Part shown: in pieces, positions 16,197 through 23,191 of the stretch
How the letters are laid out: each line of letters begins with the position of its first letter
How positions within the stretch are numbered: the first letter of the stretch is position 1
Translations under genes and position numbers: made by a program
Assembly (NCBI GenBank): GCA_910587635.1
Contig: CAJUNB010000012.1
Location: 1-64,000, forward strand
Direction of reading: 5' to 3'
Source of the DNA: an uncultured Lachnospiraceae bacterium
GTDB taxonomy: Bacteria; Bacillota; Clostridia; Lachnospirales; Lachnospiraceae
Length of the DNA stretch: 64,000 nt
The notes under the pieces: model-generated
Databases searched by the model: none
The model's input: the letters and a program-made list of their open reading frames with translations, nothing else
Told to the model about the DNA's origin: nothing

Positions 16197-17222
16197 ATGA
16201 ATGTGATAAAGGCGATATGTTTCGTATTGTTGTGCTCGTTACTGTTGGCAGGCTGTGGCAGTCACAGCAAAGAAGAGGCCATAACCCGGGAAACGGAAAG
16301 ACCTGAAGCGGAAGAGTTGGAAGCTGAGGCGGTTTCACAGACGGAAGAAGCGAGGGCAGAGATCTCTTCAGAACCGGAAACAGTGGCGGCAGAAACTTTG
16401 GAAACAGAACAGACAGCAGTGTCAGAATCGGAAGGAGGAGAAACCGGGGCAGCGGAGCCGACTATAACAGAAGGAGACTGGGAGGAATATTTTGATGGTT
16501 TCAATGGGGCTGCCGTGATATATGATGCATCAGCTATGCAGTACACAATTTATAACAATAAGCTCGCCCAGACCCGGAGATCACCATGTTCCACGTTCAA
16601 AATTATTTCGTCACTAATTGCACTGGAAAATGACATCATAGAACCGGAGGATGCGGTCCGTACATGGAGCGGTGAGATATTCTGGAATGAAAAGTGGAAC
16701 CGTGACATTGGATTTAAAGAGGCATTTCGTGATTCCTGTGTCTGGTATTTCAGAGAAGTTACAGATGAAATTGGGCAGGAAACGATGCAGCGGGAACTGG
16801 ACAGACTGCAGTATGGCAATTGCGATATTTCCGATTGGGAAGGTCGGCTGAATACGAACAATCACAATCGGGCTTTAACTGGATTTTGGATTGAATCTTC
16901 ATTGGTGATATCGCCGAAGGAACAGACAGAGGTAATGGAGCGCATTTTTGGAACGGATTCTGTCTATTCGACAGATACAAGGGATGTATTGAAACAGGTC
17001 ATGCTGGTAACGGAGCAGAAGGAAGCGGACTGCCTTATTTACGGAAAGACCGGAATGGGGAAAAAAGATGGGGTTGTTCTGGATGCCTGGTTTACCGGAT
17101 TTGCAGAAAAAGCGGGAAGGATTGTCTATTTCTGTGTGTATCTGGGAAGAACGGATGATAAAAATGTGTCCAGCACGGTAGCAAAAGAAATGGCGATTCA
17201 GATCGTTTCGGAGGCACTTTGA
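16197..17222 (+). CDS. Class D beta-lactamase-like (penicillin-binding) lipoprotein
   Basis: 341 residues starting at the ATG after TGGAGG. Residues 1-20 are a lipoprotein signal (FVLLCSLLLAGC). An acidic Glu/Ala/Thr linker spans about 25-95. The rest carries every class D motif in order: S132-T-F-K135, S180-C-V182, Y206-G-N208, and K284-T-G286, with FWIESSLVISPKEQ and DAWFTGF around them. Ser132 would be acylated by a beta-lactam and Lys135 would be the carboxylated base. BlaR1/MecR1 sensors share these motifs, but no membrane signalling domain or regulator is nearby. An intrinsic clostridial-type enzyme is most likely; activity is untested. It is not next to mobile DNA. Confidence 0.8.
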   Translation: MNVIKAICFVLLCSLLLAGCGSHSKEEAITRETERPEAEELEAEAVSQTEEARAEISSEPETVAAETLETEQTAVSESEGGETGAAEPTITEGDWEEYFDGFNGAAVIYDASAMQYTIYNNKLAQTRRSPCSTFKIISSLIALENDIIEPEDAVRTWSGEIFWNEKWNRDIGFKEAFRDSCVWYFREVTDEIGQETMQRELDRLQYGNCDISDWEGRLNTNNHNRALTGFWIESSLVISPKEQTEVMERIFGTDSVYSTDTRDVLKQVMLVTEQKEADCLIYGKTGMGKKDGVVLDAWFTGFAEKAGRIVYFCVYLGRTDDKNVSSTVAKEMAIQIVSEAL

Positions 17223-17361
17223 TTTTCGTGGACAAAGAGTCGGGCAGCTATATAGCAGATATTTGACAAATGATGCCAGGACCCGGCTCCAGCACTTAGC
17301 TGTGAGTTTGTTGCCTGCCAGTGGTAAATGTTAATAAATTTTTATGATTCTATGAAGAATC

Positions 17362-17390
17362 TTCAATTTTATGACAGTTTATGATATAAT
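17362..17390 (+). promoter_or_regulatory. Promoter before the tandem hairpin repeats
   Basis: TTCAAT (17362-17367) and a perfect TATAAT (17385-17390) with a 17-base spacer. The expected start (about 17397) coincides with the first base of the repeat array. The preceding stretch 17223-17361 shows nothing recognisable. Confidence 0.6.
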
Positions 17391-17396
17391 ACATAC

Positions 17397-17560
17397 AATA
17401 CTCGCCCGAATGGGCATCGGACATGTGCGAAGCACATGATATAGTATATACAAATACTTTCCCGAATGGGCATCCGGCATGTGCGAAGCACATGATTATA
17501 GTATATACGAATACTCGCCCGAATGGGCATCGGACATGTGCGAAGCACATGATATAAATA
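17397..17560 (+). repeat. Three tandem 56-57 bp units, each with two hairpins
   Basis: Units begin at 17397, 17453 and 17510; the third is shortened to 47 bp and a fourth start (AATACTC) is at 17557. Each unit contains GCCC-GAAT-GGGC (one copy begins TCCC) and CATGTGC-GAA-GCACATG, then an AT-rich GATATAGTATATAC spacer in the first two. Differences between units are few (for example CATCGGAC/CATCCGGC). The array lies in the presumed leader of the PH-like gene. It lacks variable spacers, so it is not a CRISPR array. Confidence 0.88.
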
Positions 17561-17601
17561 CTCAAGAATCCAGCCGCTGCGCGAGAAAAGGAAATTATAT
17601 T

Positions 17602-18183
17602 TTGGACGACTATAAAGAATACAATCAGTTTAGAGAGTATCTCAGTGGGGATGAATACATAATATGGCAGGGCAGGCCGGAAAAGGGACATATTTTTTGC
17701 AAATATGATTTTTATATGGTACCGTTCAGTCTTCTGTGGGGAGGGTTCGCGATTTTCTGGGAAGCGAGTGTGATTGCTTCTGGAGGGCCTTTTTTCTTTA
17801 AGCTCTGGGGGATACCTTTTGTGTTGGTAGGGCTCTATATGATTGTCGGAAGATTTTTTGTGCAACAGTATATGAGAGGGCGGACAAGGTACGCCATTAC
17901 GGATAAAAGGGTGCTGCAGATACGGGGTGGAAAACTGACCTGTCTGGACCGAAATGCTCTGCCGGAGATTCAGCTGACGGTAAATCGGGATGGTTCGGGA
18001 ACGATTGCATTTGGAAACGGGTATAGCTTCCAGCCGTGGGGACAGCATGCGTTTCGGGGATTTGTAGGTATGCATGGAAACATGTATGGCCCTTCTATGC
18101 GTCCTGCCAGATATGACCGGCCTATACTGGAAAATATACGGGATGTGAATCAGGTATACCACATTTTAATGGAAGGACGGTAA
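17602..18183 (+). CDS. Membrane protein with bacterial PH-like domain
   Basis: 193 residues from a TTG at 17602 preceded by AAAAGGAA; upstream in-frame ATGs lie within the hairpin repeats and would encode repeat-derived sequence. The protein has GDEYIIWQGRPEKGHIF, a motif typical of bacterial PH (bPH2, YdbT/YdbS-like) membrane proteins. Two membrane helices follow (about 35-58 and 66-90), then RGRTRYAITDKRVLQIRGGK, the first strands of the PH-like domain, and a short C-terminal domain. The function of these proteins is mostly unknown. Expression may be influenced by the repeat-containing leader. Confidence 0.7.
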   Translation: MDDYKEYNQFREYLSGDEYIIWQGRPEKGHIFCKYDFYMVPFSLLWGGFAIFWEASVIASGGPFFFKLWGIPFVLVGLYMIVGRFFVQQYMRGRTRYAITDKRVLQIRGGKLTCLDRNALPEIQLTVNRDGSGTIAFGNGYSFQPWGQHAFRGFVGMHGNMYGPSMRPARYDRPILENIRDVNQVYHILMEGR

Positions 18184-18196
18184 GCGGGACACAGTT

Positions 18197-18640
18197 ATGA
18201 AGCAATATGAGACATTTCATCTCATAAAAGGAGAAGATCTGAATCATCATGGTACGCTGTTTGCGGCCAGGGCAGCCGCCTGGTTCGTAGAGGCGGGTTT
18301 TGTGGCAGCTGGCTGTGTCTGTGGCACGACGGACGGAATTGTCTGCAGGAATCTGCATCAGATGTCCTTTCAAAGGCCGGTGAAGATAGGGACGATTTTG
18401 CGGTTTCTGGCGAGAGTGGTGTATACAGGAAAGAGTAGTTTTATGGTAGCAGTCACTGCTGTGGATACACTGCAGGAAGCGGTCTGTATAGAGGGAATGA
18501 TTACCTTTGTGTCCACTGACGGCCGGGGGAATAAGACAGAACACCATATCTGCCTGGATGCATGTGCAGAGGAAGAGGAAGAGCGTCAACGGAGATGGGC
18601 TGAAGAGATCAGGAGGCAGGGAATGGGAGCCGGCTTATGA
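18197..18640 (+). CDS. Hotdog-fold acyl-CoA thioesterase
   Basis: 147 residues with the hotdog-fold thioesterase motif GEDLNHHGTLFAARAAAWF (the Asn-His-His-Gly-Thr-Leu-Phe segment with active-site Asp/Asn) followed by RNLHQMSFQRPVKIGTIL and VVYTGKSSFMVAVTAV. This matches the acyl-CoA hydrolase (YciA/BFIT-like) branch. It probably hydrolyses short or medium acyl-CoA to the acid and CoA in the cytoplasm. It begins 13 bases after the PH-like gene and overlaps the next gene by 4 bases. Confidence 0.82.
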   Translation: MKQYETFHLIKGEDLNHHGTLFAARAAAWFVEAGFVAAGCVCGTTDGIVCRNLHQMSFQRPVKIGTILRFLARVVYTGKSSFMVAVTAVDTLQEAVCIEGMITFVSTDGRGNKTEHHICLDACAEEEEERQRRWAEEIRRQGMGAGL

Positions 18641-19683
18641 AGATACGAATGAAACTCATTTTTCTTGCGGTGTGCCTTTCGTTTCTTGTAACAGGCTGCA
18701 GTATTGGCGGGAAACGGGAGAATATCGATCAGGGGATGGCTGCGATCGAAAATATGGATTATGAAGGCGCTCTCGTCTGTTTTGAAAAGGCGCTTGTGGA
18801 AGCAGAGGACGCGGAGCTGATATACAGAGGAAGGGGAATTGCCTATATCGGTCTTACCCAGTATGAAGATGCGATTTCGGCACTGGAAAAATCTCTGTCC
18901 TATTGCAATGGGATGATAAGCAGTCTGGAGTTTGATATTAATTATTACCTGGCACTGGCTTATTATAAAAACGGAGACAGGGACAAGGCGCTTGGCGTGT
19001 ATAATGCCATTCTGGATCTGCGTGAAGATGAAAAAACGGCTTATTATCTGCGGGGGACGCTGAGGCTGGAACGGGGAGAATTTGAACAGGCGGACAGCGA
19101 TTTTCAAAAGGCGTTGGAGCTGGATCAAACGGATTATGATTGTCTTTTCAATATTTACAAAAATATGGAAAAGAATGGATATAAAGAAGCGGGAGCGGAA
19201 TACTTACAAAAAGCTTTGGCGGACGGAGAAGACAAGATATCGGACTATGATAAGGGCAGGCTTTACTATTATCTGGAAGATTATGACAACGCAAAAAATG
19301 CTCTGGAAAAGGCCCGGGATACGGGCAGTGCGGAAGCGGTTCTCTTTCTGGGCAGAACTTATGAGGCGCTTGGAGATTTCAATTATGCATCCAGTGTCTA
19401 TCTGAACTACCTGGGCAATGACCCTTCCAGTGCAGAAGTGCAGAATCAGCTGGGAATCTGCAAAATGCAGATGAATGATTATGAAGGTGCGCTGGAGGCT
19501 TTTGAAGCAGGTCTGGCCTGCGAGGACCGTACATACGAGCAGACACTGAAGTTTAATGAGATAGCCGCTTATGAAAATCTTTCCCAGTTCAGTGAGGCAG
19601 CTTCTCTGATGGAAAGTTACTTAAAATTATACCCGGATGACGAAAGGGCGAAGAGGGAATATGAATTTCTGAAGACCCGTTGA
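18637..19683 (+). CDS. TPR repeat lipoprotein
   Basis: 348 residues with a lipoprotein signal (FLAVCLSFLVTGC, Cys about 21). The mature part is built from TPR-like helical pairs: NMDYEGALVCFEKALVEAED, GLTQYEDAISALEKSL, GDRDKALGVYNAILDL, GEFEQADSDFQKALELDQ, EDYDNAKNALEKARDTG and NDYEGALEAFEAGLA. It should be anchored outside the membrane and bind a protein partner. The start overlaps the thioesterase stop (ATGA). The partner is unknown. Confidence 0.85.
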   Translation: MKIRMKLIFLAVCLSFLVTGCSIGGKRENIDQGMAAIENMDYEGALVCFEKALVEAEDAELIYRGRGIAYIGLTQYEDAISALEKSLSYCNGMISSLEFDINYYLALAYYKNGDRDKALGVYNAILDLREDEKTAYYLRGTLRLERGEFEQADSDFQKALELDQTDYDCLFNIYKNMEKNGYKEAGAEYLQKALADGEDKISDYDKGRLYYYLEDYDNAKNALEKARDTGSAEAVLFLGRTYEALGDFNYASSVYLNYLGNDPSSAEVQNQLGICKMQMNDYEGALEAFEAGLACEDRTYEQTLKFNEIAAYENLSQFSEAASLMESYLKLYPDDERAKREYEFLKTR

Positions 19684-19730
19684 TAATCTAGCAATTATCA
19701 TAAAATATCATTTTACTTTAAGGAGGAGAC

Positions 19731-20426
19731 ATGAAACGGAATATGAAAAAAGTAATACCGGTAATCTGCGCACTTGGGTTATTTTTAGCCTGTAGTCTGA
19801 CTGTATTTGCAGGAGAACAGCCTGTGCTGTCCCTGTCCCAGAATACAGTATCTGTGACTCATGACAACACAAGTGAAAAAGTAAAGATTTCAGTAAAGGA
19901 CTGGAAAGGATCCAAGCCCTATGTGGTGAAATATGCGGTGGATGACTCCAGCATTGTGAAGGTCGAGGTGGAAGACCAGAAGAGCACTTCTTTTAAGCTG
20001 AAGATCAAGGCAAAAGGAACAGGAAATACAGTGGTGAAGGTATGGCTGGATGGCTATAGCAGAAACTGCCAGTATATTTCCGTCAATTCCATCTATTATC
20101 AGAGAGATAAGGAAGACGAATATTCAGTCAGACACTATGGATATATGACCGGAACAAAGGGAGAAGCCGCCATTATCGATGATTTTGATGTGGAAAATGT
20201 GGACGGTGAAGAGCGCCTTTATGTTTATTTCACATTGAAAGATCAGGGAATGGGAGATGGCAAAACCGTTGTATTCACAGCAAAGTGTGAGGAAGATGAC
20301 GGAGATGCGGTAGGAAAGGTACAGGCTACAGCTACTGGCGTCTCAGTGGGTGGCAGCGGATATAAAGTGTATTTTAAAATTCCGAACAAAACCGCGGTTA
20401 TCAAACTGGTAAATGACGATCTGTAA
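19731..20426 (+). CDS. Secreted protein with Ig-like beta domain
   Basis: 231 residues preceded by AAGGAGG. A signal peptide (KVIPVICALGLFLACSLTVFAG) is followed by a BIG2-like segment (VLSLSQNTVSVTHDNTSEKV and later GTGNTVVKVWLDGY). The C-terminal half (about 115-231) is beta-rich and begins after ISVNSIYYQRDKEDE; I do not recognise it. The protein has no LPxTG anchor and is probably released or held by a partner. A strong terminator follows at 20441. Its function is not assigned. Confidence 0.7.
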   Translation: MKRNMKKVIPVICALGLFLACSLTVFAGEQPVLSLSQNTVSVTHDNTSEKVKISVKDWKGSKPYVVKYAVDDSSIVKVEVEDQKSTSFKLKIKAKGTGNTVVKVWLDGYSRNCQYISVNSIYYQRDKEDEYSVRHYGYMTGTKGEAAIIDDFDVENVDGEERLYVYFTLKDQGMGDGKTVVFTAKCEEDDGDAVGKVQATATGVSVGGSGYKVYFKIPNKTAVIKLVNDDL

Positions 20427-20440
20427 GTAATGGACCCAAG

Positions 20441-20468
20441 TGCCCCGCAGCAGTCTGCGGGGCATTTA
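20441..20468 (+). terminator. Intrinsic terminator
   Basis: Perfect 10-bp GC-rich stem TGCCCCGCAG / CTGCGGGGCA with a CAGT loop and a short T-rich tail. A second nested hairpin, GTCCAC/GTGGAC enclosing GCTGC/GCAGC, lies at 20478-20517. Confidence 0.82.
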
Positions 20469-20596
20469 TGTGCGCAGGTCCACGTATGAAAGTTTGCTGC
20501 TGACGCAGCATGTGGACTGGGTGGCGAGCAGGGAGAAAAATTTTTTTGCCATCCAAATCGTAAGTGAAAAAGATAGGAAAAGAAGGAGGACAGGAA

Positions 20597-21526
20597 ATGA
20601 TACAGAAACTGATTGCAGGAATAGAGCGGACAGGGGCACCTGTTGTGGTAGGATTGGATCCGATGCTTTCCTATATTCCAGAGCATATTAAGAAAAAAGC
20701 TTATGAGGAATATGGAGAAACACTGAAGGGAGCGGGAGAAGCCATCTGGCAGTACAATAAAGGGATTATCGATGCTGTGTATGATCTGGTGCCCGCAGTG
20801 AAACCGCAGATTGCCATGTATGAGCAGTTTGGCATCGAAGGACTGATTGCTTTTGAGAAAACAGTACGGTATAGCAAAGAAAAGGGTCTTGTGGTGATCG
20901 GGGATGTGAAGCGGGGAGATATTGGCTCTACTTCTCAGGCCTATGCTACGGGGCATCTGGGGAAAGTGCAGGTAGGCTCCCGGGAATATACCGGTTTTGA
21001 TGAGGACTTTGCAACGGTCAATCCCTATCTTGGCTCTGACGGTATCCAGCCTTTTATCGATGTCTGTAAAAAAGAAAAAAAAGGAATTTTCGTTCTTGTA
21101 AAGACTTCCAATAAAAGCAGTGGAGAATTCCAGGACAGAGTTGTGGAAGGCAGACCATTGTATGAGCTTGTGGGGGAACAGGTGGCAAAGTGGGGAGAAT
21201 CCTGCATGGGAGAGGATTACAGCTATGTGGGTGCAGTGGTTGGGGCAACCTATCCTGAAATGGGCAGAGTGCTTCGTCGGATTATGCCCAAGAGTTATAT
21301 CCTCGTACCCGGTTACGGTGCCCAGGGAGGAAAGGGAGAAGATCTGGTCCCCTTTTTCAATGAGGACGGGCTGGGAGCGATTGTCAATTCTTCCAGGGGT
21401 ATCATTGCCGCTTATCAACAGGAGAAGTATGCCCGGTTTGGCAGCATGAATTATGCGGACGCTTCCCGGGCGGCTGTGCTGGATATGAAAGAAGACATTG
21501 CCCGGGCGTTGTCGGGACGCAGATGA
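20597..21526 (+). CDS. pyrF: Orotidine 5'-phosphate decarboxylase, type 2
   Basis: 309 residues, the longer type 2 form. The start ATG at 20597 is 7 bases after AAGGAGGA; an upstream frame start at 20564 has no site. Motifs: VVVGLDPML (substrate Asp), the catalytic GDVKRGDIGSTSQAYA with the Lys-Asp pair, VNPYLGSDGIQPF, VLVKTSNKSSGEFQD, and VPGYGAQGGKGEDLVPFF. It decarboxylates OMP to UMP, the last step of de novo pyrimidine synthesis. pyrE, the preceding pathway step, is the next gene on the same strand after 359 bases. Confidence 0.95.
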   Translation: MIQKLIAGIERTGAPVVVGLDPMLSYIPEHIKKKAYEEYGETLKGAGEAIWQYNKGIIDAVYDLVPAVKPQIAMYEQFGIEGLIAFEKTVRYSKEKGLVVIGDVKRGDIGSTSQAYATGHLGKVQVGSREYTGFDEDFATVNPYLGSDGIQPFIDVCKKEKKGIFVLVKTSNKSSGEFQDRVVEGRPLYELVGEQVAKWGESCMGEDYSYVGAVVGATYPEMGRVLRRIMPKSYILVPGYGAQGGKGEDLVPFFNEDGLGAIVNSSRGIIAAYQQEKYARFGSMNYADASRAAVLDMKEDIARALSGRR

Positions 21527-21539
21527 AGCGGCTTGAAAA

Positions 21540-21784
21540 ATTTGTTATCTGACAGATAAAGATATCGGGTAAAGTTATCAAATCTTTAGATTACTTGTTA
21601 TGTGAAGATGTTTGGAAGTATATAGCATAGAACTGTTCATTGAGATGAATATAAGAGATTCATAAATACGCGAGAAACCGGAACCGGGTACATAGGATAT
21701 GAGCAGTCGAAGAAGGCGTGAATACCAATTGAAATTATAGAGTGGATATGATAAAATTGGAAGAAATTTGGTCATTCTTATTAG
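21540..21784. other. Non-coding stretch between pyrF and pyrE
   Basis: I see no gene, clear promoter pair or known leader in this 245-base AT-rich stretch. Reading frames crossing it have no ribosome binding site or recognisable product. The CCCTCAGTG palindrome follows it. Confidence 0.5.
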
Positions 21785-21839
21785 TACCCTCAGTGGACAA
21801 AGGGACACACGGCGTGTGTGCCCTTGCCCACTGAGGGTA
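21785..21839. repeat. CCCTCAGTG palindrome, full copy
   Basis: A 55-base near-perfect inverted repeat with arms opening TACCCTCAGTGG and closing CCACTGAGGGTA and a short GGC centre; the inner arms are CACAC/GTGTG. It ends 46 bases before pyrE. A second full copy is at 31177-31252 and single arms are at 8620, 16151 and 53591. Confidence 0.8.
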
Positions 21840-21885
21840 GCAAAACAGTAAATAAAAAGATCAGTGTTACGGAGGTTTTAGTGCG

Positions 21886-22581
21886 ATGGAACAGTACAAA
21901 CAGGAATTTATAGAATTTATGATTGAGAGCAATGTACTGAAGTTTGGTGATTTTACACTGAAGAGCGGTCGGAAATCTCCGTTTTTCATGAATGCGGGTT
22001 CCTATGTGACCGGTTCCCAGTTGCGCAGGCTCGGACAATATTATGCCAGGGCGATCCACGATACTTATGGTGTGGATTTTGATATCCTGTTCGGACCTGC
22101 CTATAAAGGGATTCCCCTCGGAGTGGCAACGGTTATGGCCATCAGTGAATTATATGGAAAAGATGTGAAATACTGTTCTAACAGGAAGGAAATAAAAGAC
22201 CATGGGGACACGGGTATCCTGCTGGGCAGTCCTGTCAGTGATGGCGACAGAGTCGTTATCATTGAAGATGTGACAACATCGGGAAAATCTATCGAGGAGA
22301 CGGTGCCAATACTGAAAGCCCAGGGAAAGGTAGAAATCTGCGGTTTGATGGTGTCACTGAATCGTATGGAGAAAGGACAGCGTGGAGAACTGAGTGCTCT
22401 TCAGGAAATACAGGAGACATATGGATTTCCCGCAGCGGCTATCGTGACGATGGAAGAAGTGATTTCTTATCTGCATAACAGAGATTTCGGTGGAAAAGTT
22501 TATATTGATGATACCATGAAGTCGTCCATCGATGCATATTATGCGATATACGGGGCTTGTTCCTGCCGGGAGGGAGAATAA
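21886..22581 (+). CDS. pyrE: Orotate phosphoribosyltransferase
   Basis: 231 residues, start ATG 10 bases after GGAGG. Motifs: TLKSGRKSPFFMNAG, FGPAYKGIPLGVA, KDHGDTGILLG, and the PRPP-binding VVIIEDVTTSGKSIEE. It transfers phosphoribose to orotate, giving OMP for PyrF. The C-terminal part (GFPAAAIVTMEEVISYL) is typical of the longer clostridial forms. A palindromic element lies in its leader. No PyrR-type attenuator was recognised. Confidence 0.95.
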   Translation: MEQYKQEFIEFMIESNVLKFGDFTLKSGRKSPFFMNAGSYVTGSQLRRLGQYYARAIHDTYGVDFDILFGPAYKGIPLGVATVMAISELYGKDVKYCSNRKEIKDHGDTGILLGSPVSDGDRVVIIEDVTTSGKSIEETVPILKAQGKVEICGLMVSLNRMEKGQRGELSALQEIQETYGFPAAAIVTMEEVISYLHNRDFGGKVYIDDTMKSSIDAYYAIYGACSCREGE

Positions 22582-22660
22582 GGTTTATGGCATTTGCGGA
22601 TGCCCATGCAGGTGTGGCAGATGCTTCCCTGTTTATGAAAATAAAAAGGAGTGGAAACAG

Positions 22661-22813
22661 ATGGAAGAGAAAGCGTATAAAGTTATGAGTCAGACTGGAG
22701 GTCTCAACATTACACTGGGAGTGATCTCAATCGTTGCTGGAATCGCTGGCGGTGTTCTTCTGATTGTGGGAGGAGCGAGGCTGCTTGCAGCAAAGTCCAA
22801 ACTTCTGTTTTGA
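22661..22813 (+). CDS. Small membrane protein, 50 residues
   Basis: A short protein starting at the ATG at 22661, 9 bases after AAGGAG. One long hydrophobic helix (LNITLGVISIVAGIAGGVLLIVGG, split here only in description) with a glycine-zipper pattern is followed by a basic end (AAKSKLLF). It lies between pyrE and another small membrane protein. I do not recognise a function; the good ribosome binding site and clean membrane helix support it being real. Confidence 0.65.
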   Translation: MEEKAYKVMSQTGGLNITLGVISIVAGIAGGVLLIVGGARLLAAKSKLLF

Positions 22814-22845
22814 GCGAAAGGATATCTTCGTAGGAGTGGGAAACG

Positions 22846-23172
22846 ATGATGGCAATTAAGAAAGATTATATATTTACCAATAAGAAGCATCCGCAAAGGG
22901 CGATACTATCGACCATTTTGGGAACGATCTCTTTTGTTTCCATTATTATGATGCTTTATTTTACGTTTCAGGAAGGCGGTATTGCCCGGCCCAGGTATGG
23001 ATTTTCCATGTTGATAGCGGTACTTTTTTCTGTCACAGGCCTGGTACTCGGTATTCTCTCGAGAATGGAGCCGGACAAATTTTATTTTTTTTCCTATCTG
23101 GGGCTTGCAATTAACCTGATGGTTCTGGTGAGTGCCGGATTTATTTTATTTGTGGGAGCATACGGAATATAG
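22846..23172 (+). CDS. Small membrane protein (DUF6142-like)
   Basis: 108 residues with three predicted membrane helices (about 20-42, 52-70, 82-104) and a basic N-terminus (IKKDYIFTNKKHPQRAILST). The organisation resembles the Lachnospiraceae family I recall as DUF6142; this is from memory. AGGAGTGGG precedes the tandem ATGs at 22846 and 22849. It is 32 bases after the 50-residue gene and 19 bases before the M29 peptidase gene, suggesting one transcript. Confidence 0.6.
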   Translation: MMAIKKDYIFTNKKHPQRAILSTILGTISFVSIIMMLYFTFQEGGIARPRYGFSMLIAVLFSVTGLVLGILSRMEPDKFYFFSYLGLAINLMVLVSAGFILFVGAYGI

Positions 23173-23191
23173 AAGGACAGTAAATTGTATT

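Noticed and set aside
16197..17222. Acquired resistance gene on a mobile element
   Set aside because: The gene lies in a conserved housekeeping region without IS elements or integrase, so it is more likely intrinsic.
17397..17560. CRISPR array
   Set aside because: Units are near-identical throughout with no variable spacers, only three copies exist, and no cas genes are present.
17479..17601. Earlier ATG start for the PH-like protein
   Set aside because: The added residues are translations of the hairpin repeats (MCEAHD repeated) and lack a ribosome binding site; TTG 17602 follows AAAAGGAA.
21578..21808. 76-residue minus-strand frame between pyrF and pyrE
   Set aside because: It runs into the palindrome, has no start signal and no recognisable sequence.
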